From: Candidatus Hydrogenedentota bacterium
GTDB lineage: Bacteria > Hydrogenedentota > Hydrogenedentia > Hydrogenedentales > CAITNO01
DNA length: 64,000 nt
Reading direction: 5' to 3'
Assembly: GCA_903893795.1 (NCBI GenBank)
Contig: CAITNO010000034.1
Span: 31,997-95,996, forward strand
Position 1 is the first letter of the stretch, and every line of letters begins with the position of its first letter. Of this stretch, positions 34,240 to 41,994 are shown piece by piece. The translations under genes were made by a program, and so were the position numbers. The notes below the pieces were generated by a model, which searched no databases, was not told where the DNA came from, and saw only the letters and a list, made by a program, of their open reading frames with translations.

Positions 34240-34737
34240 ATGGACGCAGCAAATTTCCGTTATGACACCCCCGATGGCCCGATTTACGGCTATATCGCCG
34301 ATGAAGGCCTGCGTGAATTGCGTCTGCCCGATCCGGCACATCCCATCCAGCCCTACATGCTGCATTCACGGCCCAATCACATGCTTGGCCGCCGACTCAT
34401 GCAACTGCTTGGGGACTATTTCGCAGGCGTGGCCGTTGATTTTACCGAAGTCCCCCTGGCCCCGTCCTCGGGCACGCCGTTTCAGCGGAGTGTTTGGAAG
34501 ACCCTGCAGGCCATACCCCGGGGCTGCACGCTCAGCTATGGTGAAGTGGCCAAACGTGTGCGAAAACCGGCCGCCTCGCGCGCGGTGGGTTCGGCCGTGG
34601 GCGCCAATCCGATATGTATCGTCATTCCCTGCCACCGTGTGTTGGCGGCAGGCGGCAGGCTGGGCGGATTCAGTTCGGGATTGGACTGGAAACGGCGGCT
34701 GCTCCACATTGAGGGCATCGAAGGCTGGAAGGACTGA
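34240..34737 (+). CDS. ogt: methylated-DNA-[protein]-cysteine S-methyltransferase
   Basis: The 165-residue protein ends in the Ogt/AGT core: TPFQRSVWKTLQAIPRGCTLSYGEVA, then AVGSAVGANPICIVIPCHRV, with the acceptor Cys in PCHRV (about residue 129), and GGFSSGLDWKRRLLHIEG. It transfers alkyl groups from O6-alkylguanine to this Cys, repairing DNA directly. The N-terminal domain is short and lacks Ada-type metal-binding cysteines. The start at 34240 (MDAANFRY) is chosen for family length; no strong ribosome-binding site is visible. It lies upstream of the rpmH operon, on the same strand but with a separate promoter. Confidence 0.93.
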   Translation: MDAANFRYDTPDGPIYGYIADEGLRELRLPDPAHPIQPYMLHSRPNHMLGRRLMQLLGDYFAGVAVDFTEVPLAPSSGTPFQRSVWKTLQAIPRGCTLSYGEVAKRVRKPAASRAVGSAVGANPICIVIPCHRVLAAGGRLGGFSSGLDWKRRLLHIEGIEGWKD

Positions 34738-34790
34738 CGGACCTTCCCCGGCCGCACCGACCGGCGCCCTACTGCAAGTGTTTATTTTGC

Positions 34791-34820
34791 TTGATCTTGC
34801 ATGCCGTCAAAAGGTACAAT
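34791..34820 (+). promoter_or_regulatory. rpmH: candidate promoter of the rpmH operon
   Basis: TTGATC (34791-34796) and TACAAT (34815-34820) with an 18-bp spacer lie in a short A/T-rich stretch about 140 bp upstream of rpmH. The long leader between them and rpmH holds no recognised riboswitch. I saw no DnaA boxes. Confidence 0.5.
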
Positions 34821-34960
34821 ACCAGCCCGTGTAATGTATCTGGACGCAATGCGTCCGGGGTCGGGATCGTGTTCATTGTTCCCTGGAATTCCGCTGCGGC
34901 ACAACTCCGGCATGGACTTAAGTGTTGCGGCGCAACTTCAATTGTGCAAAGGAGATAGTT

Positions 34961-35095
34961 GTGAAGAGAACGTATCAGCCGTCCAATGTGCGGCGCAAGC
35001 GGACCCATGGTTTCCGCGCCCGCATGGCCACGCCCGGCGGGCGTGCCGTAATCGCAGCACGTCGGCGCAAGGGCCGCCGCCGCCTGACCGTGTAA
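34961..35095 (+). CDS. rpmH: ribosomal protein bL34
   Basis: The 44-residue protein starts with GTG at 34961, six bases after AAAGGAG. It reads [18 protein letters not shown] and continues [19 protein letters not shown], ending KGRRRLTV. This is a full-length, typical L34 of the large ribosomal subunit. It was too short for a size-limited gene search. It opens the conserved rpmH-rnpA-yidD-yidC-jag-mnmE order, and rnpA starts 20 bp downstream. Confidence 0.97.
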   Translation: MKRTYQPSNVRRKRTHGFRARMATPGGRAVIAARRRKGRRRLTV

Positions 35096-35115
35096 CACGG
35101 GGCCGCAAACCTGTT

Positions 35116-35493
35116 GTGCCGGGTTCCCATGCGTTTCCACCATCCGCGCGCATTACGCGCGCCGCGGAATACAAGTTCGTCTTCGAGCGGGGCGAGCGTG
35201 TGGCGGGGCGTCATTTTGTTTGCCATGTGGCCCGGCAGGAGGGTGGCGGATGTCGACTCGGCTTTGCGGTGTCCCGCAAGGTCGGCAATGCTGTGGCGCG
35301 CAACCGGGTCAAACGCCGCCTGCGGGAGTTCTTTCGAACACACCGCGACGGATTTGCTCCAGACGTGCTCCTGGTGGTGGTGGCAAAGCCGGGCGCGGCG
35401 GACTTGGACTGGTCGGGCCTGTCCGGCGAGCTGGAGCGTCTGCTCCGGCGCGGAGGGGTGATTCGTGGCAAGGCTGATGATAGCGTGCATTAG
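35116..35493 (+). CDS. rnpA: ribonuclease P protein component
   Basis: The 125-residue protein contains the RnpA signature AVSRKVGNAVARNRVKRRLRE, which is the RNR motif binding P RNA and pre-tRNA leaders, and FxxxFERGERVAGRHF near the N-terminus. RnpA assists the catalytic RNA in maturing tRNA 5' ends. The GTG start at 35116 is chosen because it gives a normal length and follows rpmH by 20 bp; GGGG about ten bases before it is a poor ribosome-binding site. A longer in-frame extension overlaps rpmH and was rejected. The 3' end overlaps yidD by 29 bp. Confidence 0.93.
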   Translation: MPGSHAFPPSARITRAAEYKFVFERGERVAGRHFVCHVARQEGGGCRLGFAVSRKVGNAVARNRVKRRLREFFRTHRDGFAPDVLLVVVAKPGAADLDWSGLSGELERLLRRGGVIRGKADDSVH

Positions 35494-35725
35494 GCTGTAC
35501 CAGCGCCTCATATCGCCGATGCTGGGCCAGCACTGCCGCTTTCATCCTTCCTGCTCGCAATACGCCGTCGATGCGCTGCGCGCGCGCGGGGCGCTGGCCG
35601 GTTCGGCCCTGGCCCTGTGGCGCCTGTTGCGCTGTCAGCCTTTCAGCCGCGGGGGATATGATCCCGTGCCCCTGCGCGGCGGCGGTGCGAAACCTTCCTC
35701 CCCCGCTCCAAACTCTCCAGCCTGA
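35465..35725 (+). CDS. yidD: membrane protein insertion efficiency factor YidD
   Basis: The 86-residue protein carries the YidD signature CIRLYQRLISPMLGQHCRF, then HPSCSQYAVDAL with the conserved cysteines, and RLLRCQPFSRGGYDPVP. YidD is a small membrane-associated protein that supports the insertase YidC. It starts with GTG at 35465 within the rnpA 3' end; ATG 35477 is an alternative. The overlap with rnpA is common in this cluster and implies coupling. Confidence 0.93.
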   Translation: MARLMIACIRLYQRLISPMLGQHCRFHPSCSQYAVDALRARGALAGSALALWRLLRCQPFSRGGYDPVPLRGGGAKPSSPAPNSPA

Positions 35726-35776
35726 TGTTTTTGAACGGCCCGCGCGGTCCCGGTGCCATCGGGAAGCGCGGGGGAG

Positions 35777-37700
35777 ATGCCCACGTTGTTGAACGATGAC
35801 AAGGACAAGGAACTTCAGCGAAACCAGATCATCGCCATCGTCCTGATGTCGGTGCTGATGCTCGGATGGGTCTGGCTGTTCCCGCCGACGACGCCGGTCA
35901 AACCGCCCGCGGAAAAGCCCGCCGCGGTGTCCGCGCAGCAGCAGGCGGAAATGAAGGAGCGCACCGAGCCGTCGAAGGACGCGCCGGAGAAGAAGACTGT
36001 CGACGAAACGCCCGTGGGATGGCTCCCGCCGGTGGCGGAAGCGGCTGCCGACCCGGCGCAGGATGAAGTCACCCTGTCCGACGCGGAGCTGGAGCTGGTG
36101 TTCACCCGCGTGGGCGCCCGGCTGAAACAGGCCCTCGTGGTCCTCGGCAAAGCGGGGATCGATTCGGCGCAGTTGGTGCCTGAGGCGTTGGGCAAATCCG
36201 ATGCGGATGCCATTTATCCGCTGGGGGCTTCGTTTTGCTGACCAGTTCTGGGGCGCGGCGCTGGACCGTCGCCGCTGGGAAGCGGCCAAGTCGGACGATG
36301 GCAGGGGTGTCGTATTCACGCTCGACATTCCGGGACATGCGCGGGTAACCAAGTCGTTCCGGCTGCCCGCAGACGGCAATGTGCTCCAGACCACGGTGTC
36401 GTACGAGAATCTCTCGGCCGAAACCGTGCTGCTCGGTCTGGACACGCGCGAACCCGCCGTGTCGCTCACGTGGGGGCCGCAGGTGGCCTCGGGCGATCTT
36501 ACCAAGGGCGTCACGCAGCAGTTTACGTGGCGCAAGGACGGCAAGAACGCCGACACCTCCACCAACAAGCTCAAGCCGCTTGAGCCGGGCGGACGGGTGG
36601 CGGCGCGGGTTCCGGCGCCGGACTGGGTGGCCCTGTGGAGCGCCTATTTTGCCGTGGCATTCAAGCCGGAATTCGCCGGCGGCGAGGGCTGGATCGCGGG
36701 CGCTCCGACCCAGTTCAGCATGGGGCTTGGCGCGCCCCGCACCGAGGTGGCCCCCGGCAAGACGGCGGCATGGGACTACCAGGTCTATATCGGGTCCACG
36801 GCGCGGCACGCGCTGGCGGCGGCGTGGCCCACGCTCAACACGGTGCAGCGGTTCTTTACCAGCGTCGACTGGATGGACAAGTTCTCGAAGTTCCTCCTGG
36901 GCATTCTGAACTGGTTCCATGACCATATCTACGCGAACTACGGCGTGGCCATCATCTTCCTCACCCTGCTCGTGCGCCTGGCGGTGTTTCCGCTGACGTG
37001 GAAGAGCATGATGAGCATGAAGCGGATGAGCGCGCTGGCACCCGAACTTGAGAAGCTGAAGAAGGAAATCGGCGACGACCAGCAGGAAATGCAGAAGCGG
37101 ATGATGGAGCTGTACCGCGAGCGGGGCGTAAACCCCCTGGGCGGATGCCTGCCGCTGATGCTGCAAATGCCCGTGTTCATCACGCTCTACCGCATGCTGT
37201 GGAGTGCGTTTGAACTGCGCCGGGCGCCGTTCCTGTGGATGGCCGACCTTTCCGAACCGGACCGGCTCTTCAAACTTCCGTTCTCGATCCCCTTCCCGTT
37301 CGCGGGCGGGCACGTCGACGGGGTCAACCTGCTGCCGATTCTGGGGGCCGTGGCGATGCTGCTCAGCACCGAGTTCATGAACCCGTCGGCGACGGCCATG
37401 CAGAATTCGCAGCAGAAGATGATGATGCGGTTCATGCCGGTCATGTTCTCGGTCTTCATGTACAATCTGGCCTCCGGGCTGAATCTGTACATCCTGGTGA
37501 GCACGGTTCTCGGCATTGCGCAGAGCCAAGTCATCCAGCGCATGGACATCAAAGTGGACACGACGAAGAAGAAAACCAAGACTGCACACCGTCCGCAGCA
37601 CTTCTATGCTGCGGCTCAGGCACGAAAGCGCGAAGCGGCCCGCGAAATGCGGCGGGAAAAAGACCAGCGGCGAAGCGGCCGCGGCCCGCGCAACGATTAA
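35777..37700 (+). CDS. yidC: membrane protein insertase YidC, interrupted by an apparent frameshift
   Basis: The N-terminal part (35777-36240) has the first membrane helix, IIAIVLMSVLMLGWVWLF, and the start of the periplasmic P1 domain. The reading frame ends at TGA 36238-36240. Translation then continues one frame over from about 36228 to 37700 with P1 sequence (LRFADQFWGAAL), followed by the conserved insertase region: YGVAIIFLTLLVRLAVFPLT, the 1-aminoacyl-groove helices, and LGGCLPLMLQMPVFITLYRML, and the tail rich in Lys/Arg. Removing one G from the GGGGG run at 36223-36227 joins the frames (YPLG-LRFADQ). YidC inserts membrane proteins, alone or with SecYEG. The C-terminal frame has no good start, so the intact gene is expected to be continuous. 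This may be a sequencing error or a real mutation. Confidence 0.9.
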
Positions 37701-37781
37701 ACGCCGGTGCAGTCTCCAACGGGGTCGAGAGTACCCCGGCACCCCAGGCCCGGACGGGTCTGTTAAGGAGATGACAATCGA

Positions 37782-39242
37782 ATGAAAGCAGTGGAAGCCA
37801 GCGGGAAAACCCGCGAAGTGGCCATGGAAAACGCCCTGAAAGAACTGGGCGTTGAATTGTACGAAGTGGACAAGATCGAGGTTCTGGACGAAGGGAACAA
37901 GGGGCTCTTTGGATTCGGAGCGCGCCCCGTGCGGGTGCGCCTGACCGTTGAACATCTGGAAGATGACCGTGCCCCGGCGCGTCCCCGCGCCGGTGGTGGC
38001 GGCGGCCGCGGACAGCGGCCGGAACGCGCCCCGGAAGGCGCACAACAGCGCGGTGACCGCGGACCGCGGGACAGCAGGGGCGGACAGCAGCAGCGCGGTG
38101 GACAGCCCCGTGAGGGACGTGATGACCGCGGCGGTGACCGCAACCGTCCCGAGCGCCCCCAGCAGGACGCGCAGCAGCCACAGCAATCCCAGCAGAGACA
38201 GCAGCGTCCCGGCGGCGGACAGCAGCAGGGACAGCAGGGACAGCAACCGCGCCAGCAGCAAAGGCAGCAGCCCGCTTCAGGTGCCCAGCAGGGACAAAGA
38301 GGCCAGGGGCAGCAGCAACGTGGACCCCGTCCGGAGCGCCCGCAGGGCCAGCAGCAGCCCCGGCAGCAGCAGCCCCGTCCCGCCCCGAAACCCGCAGCGG
38401 CGGAAGGCGCCAATGAGGGTGCACCGGCCAAACACGTGAATGTGCATGAAGAGGCGCTCGACGCGTTTCGCCGTGCCGAACAGTTTGAGCAGTTCGACTC
38501 CGCCGTGCCCGTGGCGCCCGAGGATATCGAGGATACGGACGTGTTGGAAGTGGCCGACGCCGCTGAAAGCGGCGGCGAGGAGCGCCCCGACGAGGCTTTC
38601 GAGCCGATTACGGACGAACAGGGCCAGGAAGCCGCAGGCGTGCTGCGCGAGATGATCCTGAAGATGGGCATCGAGGCCGAAGTGACCTTTGTGCGCACCG
38701 ATGACGGCGCGGCCAAGCTGGACGTGCGATCGCAGGACAGCGCCATGCTGATCGGCCGCAAGGGCCGCACACTGGGCGCGATGCAGTACCTCGTCAACCG
38801 CATGATCGCCCAGGGCGACGCCGCGGAAAACACCGAACGCATCATGATCGATGTGGAAGGCTATGTGGACCGGCGCCGTGAGATGCTGGAGGACCTTGCC
38901 CGGCACTTTGCGGGCCGCGTCAAGGAAAGCGGCCGGCCCGCCCGGCTCAAGCCGCTCAGCCCGCAGGAGCGCCGCATCATCCACATGACGCTGCGCAATG
39001 ACCCGGAAGTGCGCACCGCCAGCCTGGGCGATTCGCTCTACCGCACCGTGGTTATCAGCCCGATCAACGCGCGCCCCGGACGCCCCCAGGGGCAGGGGCA
39101 GGGGCAGGGTCAGGGCGGCGGCGGTGGTCGCGGACGGGGCAACCGCGGCGGACGGGGACGCGGCGGCGGCAATGGACGCCGTCCCGGCGGACCGCCCCGC
39201 CAGCGGGACACCGAGCTGGACCCGGGCCAGTTGAGCGACTAA
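37782..39242 (+). CDS. jag: Jag/KhpB RNA-binding protein with a large Gln/Arg/Gly-rich insert
   Basis: The 486-residue protein starts with the Jag-N domain (MKAVEASGKTREVAMENAL, then NKGLFGFGARPVRVR). A KH domain with VRSQDSAMLIGRKGRTLGA (about 320-340) follows, then an R3H domain with RPARLKPLSPQERRIIH, the Arg-x3-His block. Canonical Jag is about 200-250 residues. Here residues about 66-210 form a low-complexity Gln/Arg/Gly/Pro insert, and the last 60 residues form a Gly/Arg/Gln tail (GQGQGQGQGG and RGG-like). KhpB with KhpA binds many RNAs and regulates cell elongation. The insert is intrinsically disordered and strongly cationic, suiting RNA condensation or phase separation. AAGGAG lies upstream of the ATG. 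Confidence 0.93.
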   Translation: MKAVEASGKTREVAMENALKELGVELYEVDKIEVLDEGNKGLFGFGARPVRVRLTVEHLEDDRAPARPRAGGGGGRGQRPERAPEGAQQRGDRGPRDSRGGQQQRGGQPREGRDDRGGDRNRPERPQQDAQQPQQSQQRQQRPGGGQQQGQQGQQPRQQQRQQPASGAQQGQRGQGQQQRGPRPERPQGQQQPRQQQPRPAPKPAAAEGANEGAPAKHVNVHEEALDAFRRAEQFEQFDSAVPVAPEDIEDTDVLEVADAAESGGEERPDEAFEPITDEQGQEAAGVLREMILKMGIEAEVTFVRTDDGAAKLDVRSQDSAMLIGRKGRTLGAMQYLVNRMIAQGDAAENTERIMIDVEGYVDRRREMLEDLARHFAGRVKESGRPARLKPLSPQERRIIHMTLRNDPEVRTASLGDSLYRTVVISPINARPGRPQGQGQGQGQGGGGGRGRGNRGGRGRGGGNGRRPGGPPRQRDTELDPGQLSD

Positions 39243-39246
39243 ACCC

Positions 39247-40623
39247 ATGTCCTCCGGGACAAATGACACGATTGCCGCAATCTCCACGCCGCCCGGTGAG
39301 GGTGGCGTGGGGATTGTTCGTTTAAGCGGTCCCGATGCGTTCCCCATCGCCGCGACAGTGTTTGTTTCCTGCCACGGCGCAGACCTCCCAAACGCCAAGC
39401 GGCAGCGCATGTTTCACGGCCACGTCGTTGACGGGGCGGGCCGCCCCCTGGATGAGGTGCTGCTTCACCGCATGCCCGGGCCGCACAGCTACACCGCCGA
39501 GGATGTTGTGGAGATCAACACCCACGGCGGGACGGTGCCCCTGCGTGCCGTGCTGGACGCCGTGCTCCGCTGCGGCGCGCGACTGGCCAAACCGGGCGAA
39601 TTCACCCGGCGCGCTTTTGAGAACGGCCGCATCGACCTCGCCCAGGCCGAGGCGGTGATCGACCTGGTGCGCGCCCGCACCGACGCCGCGCTCCGCGCGG
39701 CCAACGCGGTGGCGGGCGGCGCCCTTTCCCGCGAAATGCACACCCTGCGCGAAAGGCTGGCCAACGCGCTGGCGCGGGTTGAGGCCGCCGTGGACTTTCC
39801 CGAAGATGACCTGCCCGAACTGGTCGACGATGCGCTCTTTGAAGGACTGCGCGCCGCGCACCAGCAGATGACCCGACTGCTCGACAGTGCCCGCGCCGGA
39901 CGGCTCTACCGGGAAGGTGCCGCCGTGGCCATTGTCGGAAGGCCCAATGTCGGCAAGTCCAGCCTGTTCAACGCGCTCCTGCGCGACACCCGGGCCATCG
40001 TCTCCCCCCTGCCCGGCACCACCCGCGACCGCATCGAAGAGGACGCCAGCATCGGCGGGGTGCCGTTGCGGCTTGTGGATACCGCCGGTATGCGCTCCAC
40101 CGAGGACCTCATCGAACAGGCCGGTGTCGACCTGGCCAGGGCCGCGCTGCGCGAGGCTGATGCGGTGCTCTTTGTGGTTGATGCGTCAGCGCCCATGACC
40201 GATGAAGACCTACTCCTAGCGGCGGAATTGCGCTGTGCCACCGTGCCGGTAATCGTCGCGCGCAACAAGGCTGACATCGCCGGGTCCACTCCCCTTCCCG
40301 AACCGGAGGGCTTCTCTGAAGCCTGTCTGGTTTCCGCCGTCACCGGTGCCGGGTTGGAAGCGCTCGAAACCGCCCTGGCCCGCTCGCTGCTTGGCCAGGC
40401 TAACGTCGCCGAAACGCCCATGATCAGCCGCATGCACCAGGCCGACAGCCTGCGCCGTGCCGCGGAATGCGTGGACCGGGCGGTCAATAACCGCAACGCC
40501 TCCCCCGAATTGCTCGCCTTTGAACTGCGGGAGGCCCTCGCCACCCTCGGCGAAATCACCGGCGAGACCACGCCCGAGGACCTGCTCGACATCATCTTCG
40601 GGCAGTTCTGCATCGGGAAATAG
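39247..40623 (+). CDS. mnmE: tRNA modification GTPase MnmE (TrmE)
   Basis: The 458-residue protein begins with TIAAISTPPGEGGVGIVRLSG, the N-terminal tetrahydrofolate-binding domain. The G domain has GRPNVGKSS (G1), DTAGMR (G3, after VPLRLVDT) and NKAD (G4, ARNKADIAG). The C-terminus is FGQFCIGK, with the functional Cys of MnmE. With MnmG it makes the 5-carboxymethylaminomethyl group on U34 of some tRNAs. It lies four bases after the jag stop, completing the classic cluster. A hairpin (CACGGGCG-TCT-CGCCCGTG, 40638-40656) follows the gene. Confidence 0.97.
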   Translation: MSSGTNDTIAAISTPPGEGGVGIVRLSGPDAFPIAATVFVSCHGADLPNAKRQRMFHGHVVDGAGRPLDEVLLHRMPGPHSYTAEDVVEINTHGGTVPLRAVLDAVLRCGARLAKPGEFTRRAFENGRIDLAQAEAVIDLVRARTDAALRAANAVAGGALSREMHTLRERLANALARVEAAVDFPEDDLPELVDDALFEGLRAAHQQMTRLLDSARAGRLYREGAAVAIVGRPNVGKSSLFNALLRDTRAIVSPLPGTTRDRIEEDASIGGVPLRLVDTAGMRSTEDLIEQAGVDLARAALREADAVLFVVDASAPMTDEDLLLAAELRCATVPVIVARNKADIAGSTPLPEPEGFSEACLVSAVTGAGLEALETALARSLLGQANVAETPMISRMHQADSLRRAAECVDRAVNNRNASPELLAFELREALATLGEITGETTPEDLLDIIFGQFCIGK

Positions 40624-41005
40624 GACCACCGCCGTGACACGGGCGTCTCGCCCGTGATCCGGAAACATGAGCAGGATGCAGGGAATCGCATTAGAAGGCC
40701 GCTGCACCTGGAATCAGGTCATTTTGAGTCCGTCGGAGTCTACAGCGCGGAAAAATTGCGAATACACCGGGGTGGTTTATTCATTCTCGCGGATGCCGAG
40801 TCTTTATTGGTCCCCCTTTGAAGGGGGTGCCGCGAAGCGGCGGGGGATGTAGAGCCCGAATCAAGACCAACATCCCCCTAAATCCCCCTTCGAAGGGGGA
40901 CTTAAGACCGCACCTGCTTAAGGTTGCGTGAGTTTACCGGGTTTGATACAGGTTGCGGTTCAATGCGGTTGCCCTGGGGCGAGATGCCCATGCCACCGCC
41001 GGTCA
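40624..41005. other. intergenic region with hairpin and paired palindromic repeats
   Basis: This 382-bp stretch between convergent genes has no coding sequence that I trust. CACGGGCG (40638-40645) pairs with CGCCCGTG (40649-40656) just after mnmE, but no T-tract follows. Two copies of the GTCCCCC palindromic repeat lie in inverted orientation at 40810 and 40870. The remainder is without recognisable features. Confidence 0.6.
40810..40901. repeat. palindromic repeat family 2, inverted pair (variant A then variant B)
   Basis: 40810-40850 reads GTCCCCCTTTGAAGGGGG, then TGCCGCGAAGCGGC, then GGGGGATGT (variant A). 40870-40901 is the inverted variant B, with ATTTA in place of the TGCCGC hairpin. 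The two are 19 bp apart, so they can also pair with each other. The same family occurs at 34048 and 49940. Confidence 0.88.
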
Positions 41006-41890
41006 CTACTTTGCCACTGCCTCCAACTTCAGCATCATGGCCGCGCTCTTTTCGGGTCCGTCGGGGTTGATGACGCCAAGCACACGCTTTCCTGTGCGTT
41101 TGACGAACACCCCCTTGTACATCGTGTCCGTGGCGGTCAATGTGTCCTTCTCCCGGCTGATGACGGCACCGTTGCCCTGCTTGGAAAGGTATTCTGCGTA
41201 CTGGTCGAGGATGGCGGCCGCCTTTTCGTCCGATTCGGACAGCACGATAAAGACACGCCCTTTAACACCGTCCCATTCCGCGTCGGCCATCAGGCCCTTT
41301 GTGAAAAACGGATATCCCAGCAGGCTCTTGGGCAGATAGCGCTCGCTCCCTTTCACCACGCCCTCGGCGCGCAGCAGCGCAACTTCCTTGGGCACTTCCC
41401 CGGCGGGCAGTTTCGCGGCCACCGCCCTGGCGCAGGCAGTAAACACCTCCGCCGTCATTTCGGACGCACCCGACACGGCAATCTGCACGAAGAAGCGTCC
41501 CTGATAGAACAGGCACAGCGACTCCGTCAGGGACCCTTCGGTGCCCGCCGCCATCGCTGGGGCCTCGGCCCGGCGGAAGCTGGCGTAGACGCCGTAGGCC
41601 TCCAGCGGCGAGCCCAGACGGTACGCGTCTATGACCAGCGCCAGTTCGCTGTCTTTCTTTGCATAGCGCGCCGACCAGCAATGGTCGAAGCCGTAGGGAA
41701 AGAAAAACTCTGCCTCACCGTCAATATAGGTGTAGAGGTCTTCGGTGCTGTACTGGTTCACCACGCTGTCAAGCTTCCATTCGGCGCCAAAGCTCAATGC
41801 CGCCAGCGAGCTTTCCAGCGGCGTATCGGCTGCCGTCGCAATACCAGCGCCCAAGCAAAGCATCAAGCAAAGCGTCACCCAGTGTCTCAT
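41006..41890 (-). CDS. DUF6599-like secreted protein
   Basis: The 294-residue protein has a signal peptide (MRHWVTLCLMLCLGAGIATA) and a sequence I associate with DUF6599: TEDLYTYIDGEAEFFFPYGF, VIDAYRLGSPLEAYGVYASFR and FYQGRFFVQIAVSG. The function of the family is unknown. Structure should be a two-lobed alpha/beta fold outside the membrane. The ATG at 41890 is used; GTG 41893 is an alternative. It stands alone, convergent with mnmE and 104 bp downstream of the GH32 gene on the same strand. Confidence 0.75.
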   Translation of the reverse strand: MRHWVTLCLMLCLGAGIATAADTPLESSLAALSFGAEWKLDSVVNQYSTEDLYTYIDGEAEFFFPYGFDHCWSARYAKKDSELALVIDAYRLGSPLEAYGVYASFRRAEAPAMAAGTEGSLTESLCLFYQGRFFVQIAVSGASEMTAEVFTACARAVAAKLPAGEVPKEVALLRAEGVVKGSERYLPKSLLGYPFFTKGLMADAEWDGVKGRVFIVLSESDEKAAAILDQYAEYLSKQGNGAVISREKDTLTATDTMYKGVFVKRTGKRVLGVINPDGPEKSAAMMLKLEAVAK

Positions 41891-41994
41891 CACTTTAGCT
41901 CTCCAGTTCTCTGGTCCACGCGCTCTATTGGCAGACTGATCAGACTGACCTGGCTGATCGGTCCGATCTGTTCCCTTTCTGAATCACGAGAACC

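Noticed and set aside
33976..34365. Longer N-terminus of the giant secreted protein
   Set aside because: It would translate the palindromic GTCCCCC repeat; the signal peptide lies after it.
34738..34960. Replication origin beside rpmH
   Set aside because: rpmH often lies near oriC, but dnaA is absent and I see no cluster of DnaA boxes; the upstream neighbour is ogt.
36102..38261. A 719-codon minus-strand open frame across yidC and jag
   Set aside because: Shadow of two genes with conserved plus-strand products; Leu/Arg-rich translated repeats only.
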